Counted from the first letter of the stretch, positions 33,908 to 44,413 are shown. The stretch: 64,000 nt of DNA from Simmondsia chinensis (GCA_018398585.1 JAGTTD010000006.1:5468501-5532500); one strand, 5' to 3'. Program-made: numbers and translations. The notes: generated from the sequence alone by a model not told the origin.

Positions 33908-35269
33908 TTGAAAATGTATGTTGCTTTAAATTTTATATTTAATATAGTGAATAATAATGATAATATATATAGGTCATTTCATCATTTAGGTACTCATTAA
34001 ATTTTTGTTGGACCAATATTATATACATGAAAATTATGCATTACACTTTTGATGAAAACATAAATGGTGAAAGTTTTCAAAAATGATATTATATACAATA
34101 AGGGCAACATACTTTGCAAAAACGACCAAGAAGAAAAATATTATTTAGAAAAGGACCAAGAATGATATTAACTATTTATAAGTGATCGGGACAGTTACTC
34201 GAAAAAATAACATGACAACCAAAAAGAATATGTGGTAGTTAACGTGACAATCAAAAAGATGACACATATAATGTTATGATGAAGTTAATATAATTTTAAA
34301 AATTATTGGAATTTAAATTATTCACGTAAAATAATTTTAATGCAATAACTTTTAAAATACAAATTAGCTGTGCTTTCGTAAAAAAAAAGAAAAAAAAAAT
34401 TGTTCATACGTTGTTACAAACGGCATATGATGGGTGGGATGTGGCCGTACGGTATTACAAATGGCATACGCTGAATATAGGACTGGCATACGCCGTTTCA
34501 AACGACGTACGTTGAAGAAGCTACAGTAAATGATGCCATTTTGATAAATATTTTTAAAACTATGCCAGTTTCGTAAATATTTTTCAAATGTGTGCCAATG
34601 GGATAAAAAACTCCCTTCCTCTCTCCCTCTCTCCCCGTCTAATCTACTTTTTACCATTTCACCATGTACAAGTCATATCATCCTTCGCTTCTCCTTCCTT
34701 CCTTTTCTTTTTCTTTCATTCTCAGTCTTTTTTCTATTTTTCTCCGTTTTGGACATAGCAATACAAAAAAATCTAAGATAAATGAAGAAAAAGTATGGGT
34801 TGAACCCGACAATTAGGAATTCAACAACTGAATTGCGTCTATATACTCAAAAAAAACTATTTATTGCGGTAGCCATGTATAGGAACTTGCTTACACATTC
34901 AAACTATTCTGTAAGAAAAACCCTAAAATAAATTTCAGTTTGTTTCGTCTACTATTTCAAATCGGTATCAATGGATTTCTCACAACGGCAATAATCCAAA
35001 GGAAAGAAAAACTTTAAAAGCAAACCATATTCACTGAATTATCTGGAACAATATATCCGTAGGCATATAAGAGGTAAAACCAAAATCAAAATTAGACCGT
35101 ATCAAGATAGCGTAATCCAAAAGAAATGAATGAAAACAAGACCAAATCCACACAATTTAAAAAAAAAATTGAACAAAAACGAAACAGTTCAATCATCAAA
35201 AACCCTAACCCTAAATCAAAATGAGGAATAGAAGAAGAATTTCCAGAGAGGAAAGAGAGAGAGAGAGAC

Positions 35270-35370
35270 CTTGTTAGGAAGGAGGAATTCTGGAATGGGA
35301 CAACTCCAACTCTCAAGTTATAATTGCCTGCCCAGCTGCTATATTCAAATTTGGACACCGTTATATAGGG
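35270..35370 (-). promoter_or_regulatory. Possible promoter and non-coding leader exon of the coiled-coil gene
   Basis: On the minus strand a TATATAA box (35367-35361) precedes about 65 bases ending in CCTAACAAG, then a GTCTCTCTC donor (35269-35268). The next acceptor before the start codon is at 30934-30933, implying a 4.3-kb leader intron. Two telomere-like AACCCTAA units (about 35205-35217, telo-box type) lie just inside it. Inferred from signals only. Confidence 0.4.
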
Positions 35371-36028
35371 GTGTTCAAAATATTCGTAATCGAAATATCA
35401 ACCCAAAAAATACAATTAATTATACAGAATAAATTTGAGATATTTTAAAATGGTATCGGTTAGAAATTTTGTTTATTTTAATTAATTAATTTATTAAAAT
35501 AATATATATCATGTTTATTATTTTATTTTTATAAATTATATTATTCACTATATATGTTTTTTAGCATATAAGTGATTATTTTATAATCCATGTTTTCTTT
35601 TTCACTCAATTTATCTCCAATTGTAAAGTACTTTTGCTTGCTGTTATATTTTAAATACTAACTAAACACTGTTTTGCTACAATTTAATGCTACTCATTTG
35701 CCCATGTGTTGTTAAACTGTGATATTTTACGTTTATTTCTTTATAATTGGATTATAAGCTCATAATTTATTAAATATTATCATGTTTAATGCAATTTTTT
35801 GGACATTTACAAATCATTAAAGTGATAAATCATATAATATAAAAAAGGCGTTATATTATTTTTTTGGTTACCAATTAACTGACATAACCAAACCAAATTA
35901 TTAATTTACTAAGAGTTGGTTAACCAATCTTTTTGTTACGATAACAGTTAAAAATTTTTGAGTATTTTGAGTACGATTAATTGAACCGAAATACTTTTTG
36001 GTAGATATCCAAACCATGAACACCCCTA
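35366..36028. mobile_element. hAT-like non-autonomous element (TAGGGGTGTTC ends)
   Basis: TAGGGGTGTTCA on the left is the complement of TGAACACCCCTA on the right. The interior has ACTGACATAACCAAACC and GGTTAACCAATC motifs, and segments complementary to the element at 4218-4912. The 8-base flanks (CCGTTATA and ATAAATGC) do not match. Confidence 0.65.
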
Positions 36029-36531
36029 ATAAATGCTTTTTCTTGTTTAAAATAGACCTTCGTGTTTTATTTCATAACAAAAATAATCCATTATCTTGTT
36101 AATCTATACCCAATTTTGAGCTGCAAGCGATGGATTGGTTTTGTCATTAAATAAAATATCAATGACTATTCTAAATAAAATAAAAAACAATGAACTAATT
36201 TGAATAAATATAAATATTAGGTATTATTTTAAATAAAAAAAAAATTCATCTTAAACAAACTTAAAAATATCAAAAATCGTACCTTTGGAAATAACTCTAA
36301 GAGAAAACTAGTTATATTGATGTGATTAATTGAAATAAAATAATAAGAAAAAAACCGGTTATAGTTAAGAGGCAATTAATTGAAATAATTTTAATATAGT
36401 TAAAGTTTCTTAAGTGAAATAATTTTAACTTTTAGAAATTATTTTTTAAAATTTAAAACCTACATTGATTAAATAGAAAATGATCACTTTAAAAATGATT
36501 CTTTTTTTTTTTTTGAATGGTTTTAAAAATG

Positions 36532-36567
<36 letters not shown>

Positions 36568-37440
36568 TATTAAAAAGAACATTATACATACTGAAGAAGC
36601 CTTAACATCTGTCCAAGACCAGACCAAATATAGAATTATCTCAAATGATAAAGATCGAATAACGGATTGATTAAAATCTGGTCGGTCCTACCTGAGACTA
36701 GTTAAAACACGAACTGGACCAAAGACTGAATTATATCAAATCATAAGGTCGAAGACTAGATCGATTAAAATCGGGACGGTCCAATCTAAGACCAGCCAAA
36801 AAATTGTACCGGACCAATTTGGATTGATTTTCAATCTTGAAAACGCAATTACAAGAAAAAAAAAAGTTAATATAGAAGTTAGAAGCTTAAAAATAATGAC
36901 AATGATCTATTACGCACAATTTATATAACTTAAGGATAGTTATACAAAAAATATATAATCATTCAATAGTAAAAAGAAATAGTTAATTTTCTAAGAAATT
37001 ATTTGTTTATACATATTATTATATTTAATCATATATTAAAATTATATAGTCAAAGAAAATATTATTGACCTGTCTTCGGTCCGATCTTTGGATTTGCTAG
37101 TCTTGGACTAGAAAGGAGCCAAAACCGATTAGACCCATATACTAGGATTCAAGACTAAATTGGTACATAATCGATTAGGTCCGATCCTTGACAGAAATAG
37201 CAGGTTCAGTCCGGTTAGTAGAGAAGGCGATGACTGTAACCAAAGGTCACACTCACAGGTTAAACATTGATGTAGTTGATTTTATTAGAAGGACACACAG
37301 CTCAAATTGTAATGCGCAGTCTAATTAAATTCAATTCGATAGTACAATATGTAAAATTTAGGATATTTAAATTAGGTTAAAATTTGCTATTATTTTAATT
37401 AAGTTCTAAAATAAAAATAAATAAAGAAATAGATAAAATA
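36029..37440. other. AT-rich repeat debris with (TA)n
   Basis: 36535-36564 is a TA microsatellite. 36600-36840 and 37070-37220 share GGACCAAAGACTGAATT- and GGTCCGATC-like motifs in opposite orientations, suggesting a decayed terminal-repeat element. No gene seen. Confidence 0.4.
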
Positions 37441-38040
37441 ATAAATAAATAAAAAACCCACCCCCACACATTACCTCTCTCCCTCTCTACCTCACTGTCT
37501 CTCTCTCCATCACTCACTCCCCCTGCCGCCTCCCTCACCTCCCCCACCGCCTCCCTCTCTCGTCTACCGCCTTCCTCTTCACGGTACCCGCCTGACCCAA
37601 GCGGTACGACCCCAACACGGTACGACCCGACCACCACGGTACCGCCTCCCTCTCCACTACCGCCACCCACCTTCACGGTACAACCTTGGCCACCACGGTA
37701 CCGCTTGACCTTCCCACGCTCTATAAATACCCCACACCTCAACCCCTCAAACCTAACACCCCCACCCAACAACTCTCTCTCTCTCCTCTCGGTTCTCTCT
37801 CTCTACCACCCACGATTTTCTCTCTCCTCTCTCACTGGTGCTGCCACCTTGCCGGCATAACTCTGACCGTCCCTCCAGTGCCGCCACCTCGCCGGCACAG
37901 TTCCGACCGACCCTCCGGCGCCGCCACCTCGCCGGAACAGCTCCGGCCACCTTGCCGACAACACCATCTCGACAATTTTAAAGTTAATCAACTATAGGAA
38001 CTGGGTTTTTAGATTAAAAGCTAATAAAGGTAAGTATAGT
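37441..38040 (+). promoter_or_regulatory. Promoter-like GC/CT-rich segment with TATA box
   Basis: After repeated ACGGTACCGCCT-type motifs, TATAAATA at 37722-37729 precedes a CT-rich leader (CTCTCTCTCC). Three degenerate units of about 42 bases (GCCGCCACCTCGCCGG) follow, then a GTAAGT donor-like site at 38030. It could be the promoter of an old LTR or of a broken gene; the Tat element inserted 600 bases downstream. No protein is recognisable. Confidence 0.4.
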
Positions 38041-38337
38041 ACGTCCCCTACTTGTTTATAAATACGAAAATTTGCTTTACTAAGTTTGATTTACAAGACC
38101 CGTGTTTGAATAATTTGTTAATTGTTAAAAATAGGCTCAGGCATATGTATTTGGCTGATAATGTGATTTTTACTCTTTTAATTTGAGTTATACGGATTTT
38201 ATACGTTGATTTGATACGTAAATATGGGATTTCTACTATTATCTGACATGTTAATATGTGAATATATATATATGGAATTTGCAGCATAAAGTGGTATCAA
38301 AGAAAGATATGAATTTCGAAATATACTGATTTATACG

Positions 38338-38788
38338 TGTTTCAGGATTTTTTGGTTGGGTTCTTGAGGGTAGAACTAGGCTCAAGTTCCTTGGCTTTCT
38401 CCCCTATTTATAGGGGATTAAGTGAGTGGGTAGCAAGTAACGGGGGTAGGGTACCGCCTGGTTCTCTCAGCCAATAGGGGCACTGGTGATTTCTAGAGGT
38501 GAGGTCACTTAGGTGGGCGTGTCCAAGGAGGCAGTGATGTCCCTTGGGCCGTATACCGCCTGGTGGGGGTTATGCAGGGAGGCGTTAATGGCTCCTGGAC
38601 CCTGTATCGCCTGGTGGCGGTTATGCAAAGAGGCGGTAATGGCTCTTGGGCCCTGTACCGCTAGGTGGCGGTTATGCAAGGAGGCGGTAATGGCTCCTGG
38701 GCCCTGTACCGCTTGGTGGCGGTTATGCAGGGAGGCGGTAATGGCTCTTGGGTCCTATACCGTCTGGGTGTAACTTTTGTATTCATCA
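38338..38788 (-). repeat. 3' LTR of the Tat element
   Basis: On the minus strand it runs TGATGAATACAAAAG to AATCCTGAAACA. It contains CTATAAATAGGGG (TATA box, 38404-38416) and about five units of a 51-base minisatellite with GGCGGT and ACCGCC motifs. It lacks 14 bases present in the other LTR near 52490. Confidence 0.93.
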
Positions 38789-38789
38789 G

Positions 38790-38806
38790 TTAGCCCCCCA
38801 CTTTGA
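38790..38806 (-). promoter_or_regulatory. Polypurine tract of the Tat element
   Basis: On the minus strand CAAAGTGGGGGGCTAAC lies immediately before the TGATGAATAC start of the 3' LTR, the position for plus-strand DNA priming. Confidence 0.75.
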
Positions 38807-38850
38807 GGTCAAAGTTTCTTTGGCCTCAAAGTGTATAAATACCCCTTCAT
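38797..38850 (+). promoter_or_regulatory. TATA promoter and palindrome for the antisense F-box-like gene
   Basis: CACTTTGAGG and CCTCAAAGTG form a 10-bp inverted repeat separated by 15 bases, directly followed by TATAAATACCCC at about 38836. The start codon at 38935 is about 95 bases downstream. The element lies just inside the LTR, overlapping the PPT on its left edge. Confidence 0.6.
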
Positions 38851-38934
38851 ACCCTCACCATTTGGGCACTCTTTGTTTCTCCCATTCTCTAACGGGTATC
38901 TTGGGAGCTGATTATAGAGGATGTCACTCGTAAG

Positions 38935-40074
38935 ATGTTATCTTGGCTTCCTACCAAATCTCTTTTAAGATTTTGTTGTGCCTCTTCTGGGTTTTATGGT
39001 TTACTTACTGATAATGATTTTGTTAAGAAACAGTCTTTCCGCGCGCTTGAGGGTAACGCTGATGGGGTCCTGTTGCAACCAGAAAGTGAGTTTTCCCGTG
39101 ACAATCTGGGGGCATTTTCATCTGCCGAGGACTTTTCCCCAGTTATGCCGCCGGAGGTAATGGAGGTGTTGACGGATAATATTAGAGTTCTCGGTGTTCA
39201 GGGTGGTCTAGTATTGTACCGAGATTACAATTTCTCCAAGTTGTTTGTGTGTAACCCTGCCTTGGGCGTACGTCAGTTGGTGCCGTTGCCTGAAGGCATT
39301 TTAATGAACTGTTTGGATACACCTTTAAACTTAGTGTTTGGATATTTTGACTCTACTCCTCAGTTCGGTTTCTACGTTTTCCTTATGGCAATGGACTTGT
39401 CCTACCCTTGCCACGGCTTTTGGCCTACCGCGTATCAGGTGTATTTTTGGCAGGGCGATTGGAATTTTTGGGGAAGCCTGAACGTGGGTCCCCGAAACGT
39501 TTTTCTCATGGATCATGTCTGTTTGCAGGGGGAGCTTTTCTTTCTGTCTGACTGGGGCCACTATATCGACGGTAGTAATAACCGCCCATACATAGTTCGC
39601 TGGAATACTAAGACAGGGGTAGTTTATAATATGACTCTTCCGGGCGTGGTTTGGGATAACCTGTCATCGAGCCGAGAGGCGAAGATTTCAAGGTGGTGGG
39701 ATGTGACCACGGGACCCCCTTCCCTATGCCCGATAACGCTCCGGAGTCCAATGTTTACTATCTGGACGTTGACTAACATGGAGGATCCCTCCTCTTGGGT
39801 AAGGCGGGATCAGTTATTCATTCGGCTACCTTGGTCCGGAAGTAGATGGGATCCAGCCATCACAAGCTTCGCCGTGTCAAAAGAACACCTAACGTTTACT
39901 GCACGCAATCAGGTGTTCCAGTGTGCACTTCAGGGAGATCTTCGTGGCCGTCCAGTTTTCTTAGGGCACTATCAGGGGGAATTTCATACCCAGTTGTTTC
40001 CATATTCGAGCTCTTTGTTTCGTTGTAGGAATGATCCCATGATTCTCCATCCCCGTTCGAGTAGGTCGTGGTAA
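38935..40074 (+). CDS. F-box-like protein (F-box plus FBA-type region) captured in the Tat element
   Basis: An uninterrupted 379-codon ORF, antisense to gag-pol. The start is an F-box: MLSWLPTKSLLRFCCASSGF, then YGLLTDNDFVKKQSF. The same frame is open upstream to 38893 (WELIIEDVTRK), which completes the motif, so the true start may be non-ATG, mutated or upstream through splicing. GGLVLYRDYN and FVCNPALGVRQLVPLP fit the F-box-associated domain of plant substrate receptors for SCF ubiquitin ligases. The rest is Trp- and Phe-rich. A TATA box lies near 38836 and AATAAAA near 40146. The open frame contrasts with the decayed pol. Alternatively it is a long-standing accessory ORF of this family. 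Confidence 0.75.
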   Translation: MLSWLPTKSLLRFCCASSGFYGLLTDNDFVKKQSFRALEGNADGVLLQPESEFSRDNLGAFSSAEDFSPVMPPEVMEVLTDNIRVLGVQGGLVLYRDYNFSKLFVCNPALGVRQLVPLPEGILMNCLDTPLNLVFGYFDSTPQFGFYVFLMAMDLSYPCHGFWPTAYQVYFWQGDWNFWGSLNVGPRNVFLMDHVCLQGELFFLSDWGHYIDGSNNRPYIVRWNTKTGVVYNMTLPGVVWDNLSSSREAKISRWWDVTTGPPSLCPITLRSPMFTIWTLTNMEDPSSWVRRDQLFIRLPWSGSRWDPAITSFAVSKEHLTFTARNQVFQCALQGDLRGRPVFLGHYQGEFHTQLFPYSSSLFRCRNDPMILHPRSSRSW

Positions 40075-40312
40075 TCGTAGGAGGGTGTTTTGGAATCTCT
40101 TTGTACGTTACTTTTGGCGTTGTAGTTGTATTATCGGAAGCTTGATGCAATAAAATTTTGTTGTAATATATGCGAACATCCTGGCTATGATGATTTTATA
40201 TTTTAACCTTTTACCTTCGTCATGTGCGTGCGTTTACTGGTGAGTGCTCATGGGATATTTCTATCTCCTTGGTATGAATTCTTATGTTTGTGTGAGTTTA
40301 CTGATCATCCCA

Positions 40313-40850
40313 GTGTTAGAGGGTGCCAAAAACCGCGGGCTCTCAAGCTGGTGAGATTTTACCGCCCGTCCCTGACGTTAGGCGGGACATACAACCGCCC
40401 CTGTGTAAGATGGGGACAAAACCGCGGGCTCTCAAGCTGGTGAGAGTTTACCGCCCGTCCCTGACGTTAGGCGGGACACACAACCGCCCCTGTGTTAGAT
40501 GGGGCCAAAAACCACGGGCTTTCAAGCCGGTGAGAGTTTACCACCCGTCCCTGATGTTAGGTGGGACGCACAACCGCCCCTGTGTTAGATGGGCCCAAAA
40601 ACCGCGGACTTTCAAGCTGGTGAGAGTTTACCGGCCGTCCCTGATGTTAGGTGGGACGCACAACCGCCCCAGTGTTAGATGAGGCCAAAACCCGCGGGCT
40701 CTCAAGCTGGTGAGAGTTTACCGCCCGTCCTTGATGTTAGGTGGGACGCACAACCGCCCCTGTGTTAGATGGGGCCTAAAACCGCGGGCTCTCAAGCTGC
40801 TGAGAGTTTACTGCCCGTCCCTGATGTTAGGTGGGACACATGGTTGCCAG
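40313..40850 (+). repeat. 90-bp tandem array, about 6 copies
   Basis: CCGCGGGCTCTCAAGCTGG recurs at 40331, 40420, 40510, 40600, 40690 and 40780 (spacing 89 then 90). Each unit carries ACCGCCCGTCCCTGA and GGCGGGACACACAACCGCC. The unit is nearly a multiple of three and stays open in one frame, but this looks incidental. Confidence 0.92.
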
Positions 40851-40904
40851 ACTATTTTTTGCTTTCCTTTTACAAGAGACACCGAGGCCCCATAGTTTAA
40901 AGGT

Positions 40905-43745
40905 CTTAGAGCACCGAGGCCTTCACATTAGGCGGGAGTCAAGCGGTTCCTTCACATTAGGTGAAGGGTGACCGCCCAGCTTTTACTTGCTCTTACTCCT
41001 CAACCTGAGCAATAAGAAAGCCCCCATTGTTCAAGGCTCTCTTCAACTTGAGCAAGAAGACCAAGCCCCCATTGTTCAAGGGACTTAGAATATCGAGGCT
41101 TTCACATTAGGTGAAAGCCAGGCGGTTCCTTCCCTTTAGGTGAAGGGTGACCATCCAACTTCTTCTTGCTCTTTCCCTTCAAGCTGAGCAAGAAGACCAA
41201 GCCCCCATTGTTCAAGGGACTTCAAATACCGAGGCTTTCACATTAGGTGAAAGCCAGGCGGTTCCTTCACTTTAGGTGAAGGGTGACCGCCCAACTTCTT
41301 CTCGCTCTTTCCCTTCAACCTGAGCAAGAAGACCAAGCCCCCGTTGTTCAAGGGACTTAGAATACCGAGGCTTTCACATTAGGTGAAAGCTAGGAGGTTC
41401 CTTCACTTTAGGTGAAGGGTGACTGCCCAATTTCTTCTTGCTCTTTCCCTTCAACCTGAGCAAGAAGACCAAGCCCCCATTATTCAAGGGACTTAGAATA
41501 CGGAGGCTTTCACATTAGGTGAAAGCTAGGCGGTTCCTTCACTTTAGGTGAAGGGTGACCACCCAACTTCTTCTCGCTCTTTCCCTTCAACCTGAGCGAG
41601 AAGACCAAGCCCCCATTGTTCAAGGGACTTAGAATATCGAGGCTTTCACATTAGGTGAAAGCCAGGCGGTTCCTTCACTTCAGGTGAAGGGTGACCGCCC
41701 AACTTCTTCTTGCTCTTTCCCTTCAACCTGAGCAAGAAGACCAAGCCTCTATTGTTCAAGGGACTTAGAATACCGAGGCTTTCACATTAGGTGAAAGCCA
41801 GGCGGTTCCTTCACTTTAGGTGAAGGGTGACTGCCCAACTTCTTCTTGCTTTTACTCCTTAACCTGAGCAAGAAGACCAACCCTCCATTGTTTAAGGGAC
41901 TTAGAATACCAAGGCTTTCACATTAGGTGAAAGCCAGGCAGTTCCTTCACTTTAGGTGAAGGGTGACCGTCCAACTTTTTCTTGCTCTTTACCTTCAACC
42001 TGAGCAAGAAGACCAAGCCCCCATTGTTCAAGGGACTTAGAATACCGAGGCTTTCACATTAGGTGAAAGCCAGGCGATTCCTTCACTTTAGGTGAAGGGT
42101 GACCGCCCAACTTCTTCTTGCTCTTTCTCTTCAACCTGAGCAAGAAGATCAAGCCCCCATTGTTCAAGGGACTTAGGATACCGAGGCTTTCACTTTAGGC
42201 CAAAGCCAAGCGGTTCCTTCACATTAGGTGAAGGGTAACCGCCCAACTTCTTCTTGCTCCTTCTTTTCAACCTGAGCAAGAAGACCAAGCCCCCATTGTT
42301 TAAGGGACTTAGGATACTGAGGCTTTCACTTTAGGCGAAAGCCAAGCGGTTCCTTCACATTTAGGTGAAGGGTAACCACCCAACTTCTTCTTGCTCCTTC
42401 TTTTCAACCTGAGCAAGAAGACCAAGCCCTCACTGTTTAAGGGACTTAGGATACCGAGGCTTTCACTTTAGGCGAAAGCCAAGCGGTTCCTTCACATTAG
42501 GTGAAGGGTAACCGCCCAACTTTTTCTTGCTCCTTCTCTTCAACCTGAGCAAGAAGACCAAGCCCCCATTGTTTAAGGGACTTAGGATACCGAGGCTTTC
42601 ACATTAGGCGAAAGCCAAGCGGTTCCTTCACATTAGGTGAAGGGTAACCACCCAACTTCTTCTTGCTCCTTCTCTTCAACCTGAGTAAGAAGACCAAGCC
42701 CCCATTGTTCAAGGGACTTAGGATACCGAGGCTTTCACATTAGGCGAAAGCCAAGCGGTTCCTTCACATTAGGTGAAGGGTAACCGCCCAACTTCTTCTT
42801 GCTCCTTCTCTTCAACCTGAGCAAGAAGATCAAGCCTGCATTGTTTAAGGGACTTAGGATACCGAGGCTTTCACATTAGGCGAAAGCCAAGCGGTTCCCT
42901 CACATTAGGTGAAGGGTAACCGCCTAACTTCTTCTTGCTCCTTCTCTTCAACCTGAGCAAGAAGACCAAGCCCCCATTGTTTAAGGGACTTAGGATACCG
43001 AGGTTTTCATATTAGGCGAAAGCCAAGCGGTTCCTTCACATTAGGTGAAGGGTAACCGCCCAACTTCTTCTTGCTCCTTCTCTTCAATCTGAGCAAGAAG
43101 ATCAAGCCCCCATTGTTTAAGGGACTTAGGATACCGAGGATTTCACATTAGGCGAAAGCCAAGCGGTTCCTTCACATTAGGTGAAGGGTAACCGCCCAAC
43201 TTCTTCTTGCTCCTTCTCTTCAACCTGAGCAAGAAGACCAAGCCCCCATTGTTTGAGGGACTTAGGATACCGAGGCTTTCACATTAGGCGAAAGCCAAGC
43301 GGTTCCTTCACATTAGGTGAAGGGTAACCGCCCAACTTCTTCTTGCTTCTTCTCTTCAACCTGAGCAAGAAGACCAAGCCCCCATTGTTTGAGGGACTTA
43401 GGATACCGAGGCTTTCACTTTAGGCGAAAGCCAAGCGGTTCCTTCACATTAGGTGTAGGGTAACCGCCCAACTTCTTCTTGCTCCTTGTTTTCAACCTGA
43501 GCAAGAAGACCAAGCCCCCATTGTTTAAGGGACTTAGGATACCGAGGCTTTCACTTTGGGCGAAAGCCAAGTGGTTCCTTCACATTTAGGTGAAGGGTAA
43601 CCGCCCAACTTCTTCTTGATCCTTCTTTTCAACCTGAGCAAGAAGACCAAGCCCCCATTGTTTAAGGGACTTAGGATACCAAGGCTTTCACTTTAGGCAA
43701 AAGCCAAGCGGTTCCTTCATATTAGGTGGAGGGTAACCGCCCAAC
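40905..43745 (+). repeat. 136-bp hairpin-bearing tandem array, about 20 copies
   Basis: GAGGCTTTCAC recurs every 136 bases (41101, 41237, 41373, 41509, 41645 and so on, to about 43687; one 137). The first unit has a 43-base internal duplication. Every unit holds three stem-loops: GGCTTTCAC/GTGAAAGCC with a 5-base loop; CCTTCAC/GTGAAGG inside GGCGGT/ACCGCC; and TTCTTGCTC/GAGCAAGAA with a 14-base loop. Non-coding, inside the Tat element. Confidence 0.93.
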
Positions 43746-43749
43746 ATCT

Positions 43750-44093
43750 ACCTGTGGAATCTAAAGGGGTCGCACCACTTGGCACTTTCTCTCTCCTCAT
43801 GCCCCTTTCGTTCCCTTTTCCCATAAATGCTCCACGAAAAGCCCTAATTTCTCACTTCCCCGTTTTCTCTGCACAACCCGACTCTGCCTTTGCATCTCTC
43901 CCCCTGATTCCCTTTCGACCTTCACCCTCACTTATTTTCGTGACGATTAAAAGGTATTTGCTTGTGTTCTTACTATTTTCGAACCGTTTTTTGGGTTTTT
44001 CCCTCTTTCGTTTTTTGCCCCTTTTTCCCCTCTTTTTTTCTGTTTTTTTTTTTTTTTTTTTTTTGACAGGGAAGCTTTCTCGTTGGGGCTCCC
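43750..44093 (+). promoter_or_regulatory. Leader of the antisense accessory ORF, with intron
   Basis: After the array come CATAAATGCTCC (weak TATA-like, 43823) and a CT-rich leader. A likely 5' UTR intron spans 43954-44069: donor AAGGTATTTG, a T-rich 3' part with a T22 run, and acceptor TTTTGACAG. The first ATG follows at 44094. Confidence 0.5.
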
Positions 44094-44384
44094 ATGGCAG
44101 AACCTGAGGCTCCCATGGTGGAACTTGAGGTTCACATGGAAGAACTCGACGAAAGCTTTGAGCTGGATCCCGAGCTCATAAACGATCTTACCCCGATTCT
44201 TGTCGGCTGTCCTGCCGTTTGCCCAGGTGAAGCGGGGGTGTTTTATGATCAGGGACTCTCTCCCTCCATGTGTTGGTCTGGGCCTCAGGCGGTACTTCCC
44301 CCACCTGACACCAGCGCCCCCGGCCTACCAACGGGAAGCTCTGGTGGGGCTTCTACTATTTTTCAGGGTAAGATCCCTTTCTAA
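44094..44384 (+). CDS. Short acidic ORF at the start of the accessory transcript
   Basis: 96 codons beginning MAEPEAPMVELEVHMEELDE, rich in Glu, Pro and Gly, with no recognised domain. It may be an upstream ORF or a first exon; the GTAAGA at 44368 and CAG at 44409 are only 42 bases apart, short for a plant intron. Confidence 0.4.
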   Translation: MAEPEAPMVELEVHMEELDESFELDPELINDLTPILVGCPAVCPGEAGVFYDQGLSPSMCWSGPQAVLPPPDTSAPGLPTGSSGGASTIFQGKIPF

Positions 44385-44413
44385 CTTCTCCTTACATTTT
44401 GTGAATCAGTTAA

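Larger units (their letters stand above)
32448..34610. mobile_element. Large inverted-repeat (foldback-like) element with CGTACGCCGTTT motifs
   Basis: Imperfect inverted arms of about 470 bases (32448-32918 and 34130-34610): TTTTTTACCCCATTGGCACA at the left end is answered by TGTGCCAATGGGATAAAAAA at the right. Each arm carries smaller palindromes around AACGGCGTACGCC and a matching ATTTTAAAAGTTATTGCATT block. The centre holds a later RTE insertion (33112-33907). Without it the element would be about 1.35 kb. CTCCCTTCT (32410-32418) and CTCCCTTCC (34611-34619) may be a 9-bp duplication, which would suggest a Mutator-like origin. There is no coding capacity. Confidence 0.75.

Noticed and set aside
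35205..35217. Interstitial telomere repeat
   Set aside because: Only two CCCTAAC units; more like a telo-box near a promoter than telomeric DNA.
37395..37772. Minus-strand Gly/Arg-rich ORF
   Set aside because: Compositional artefact of the CT-rich and ACGGTACC-rich segment; no domain and better explained as a leader/promoter on the plus strand.
40313..43745. CRISPR-like regularly spaced repeats
   Set aside because: The units are continuous tandem repeats with no unique spacers, inside a plant LTR retrotransposon.
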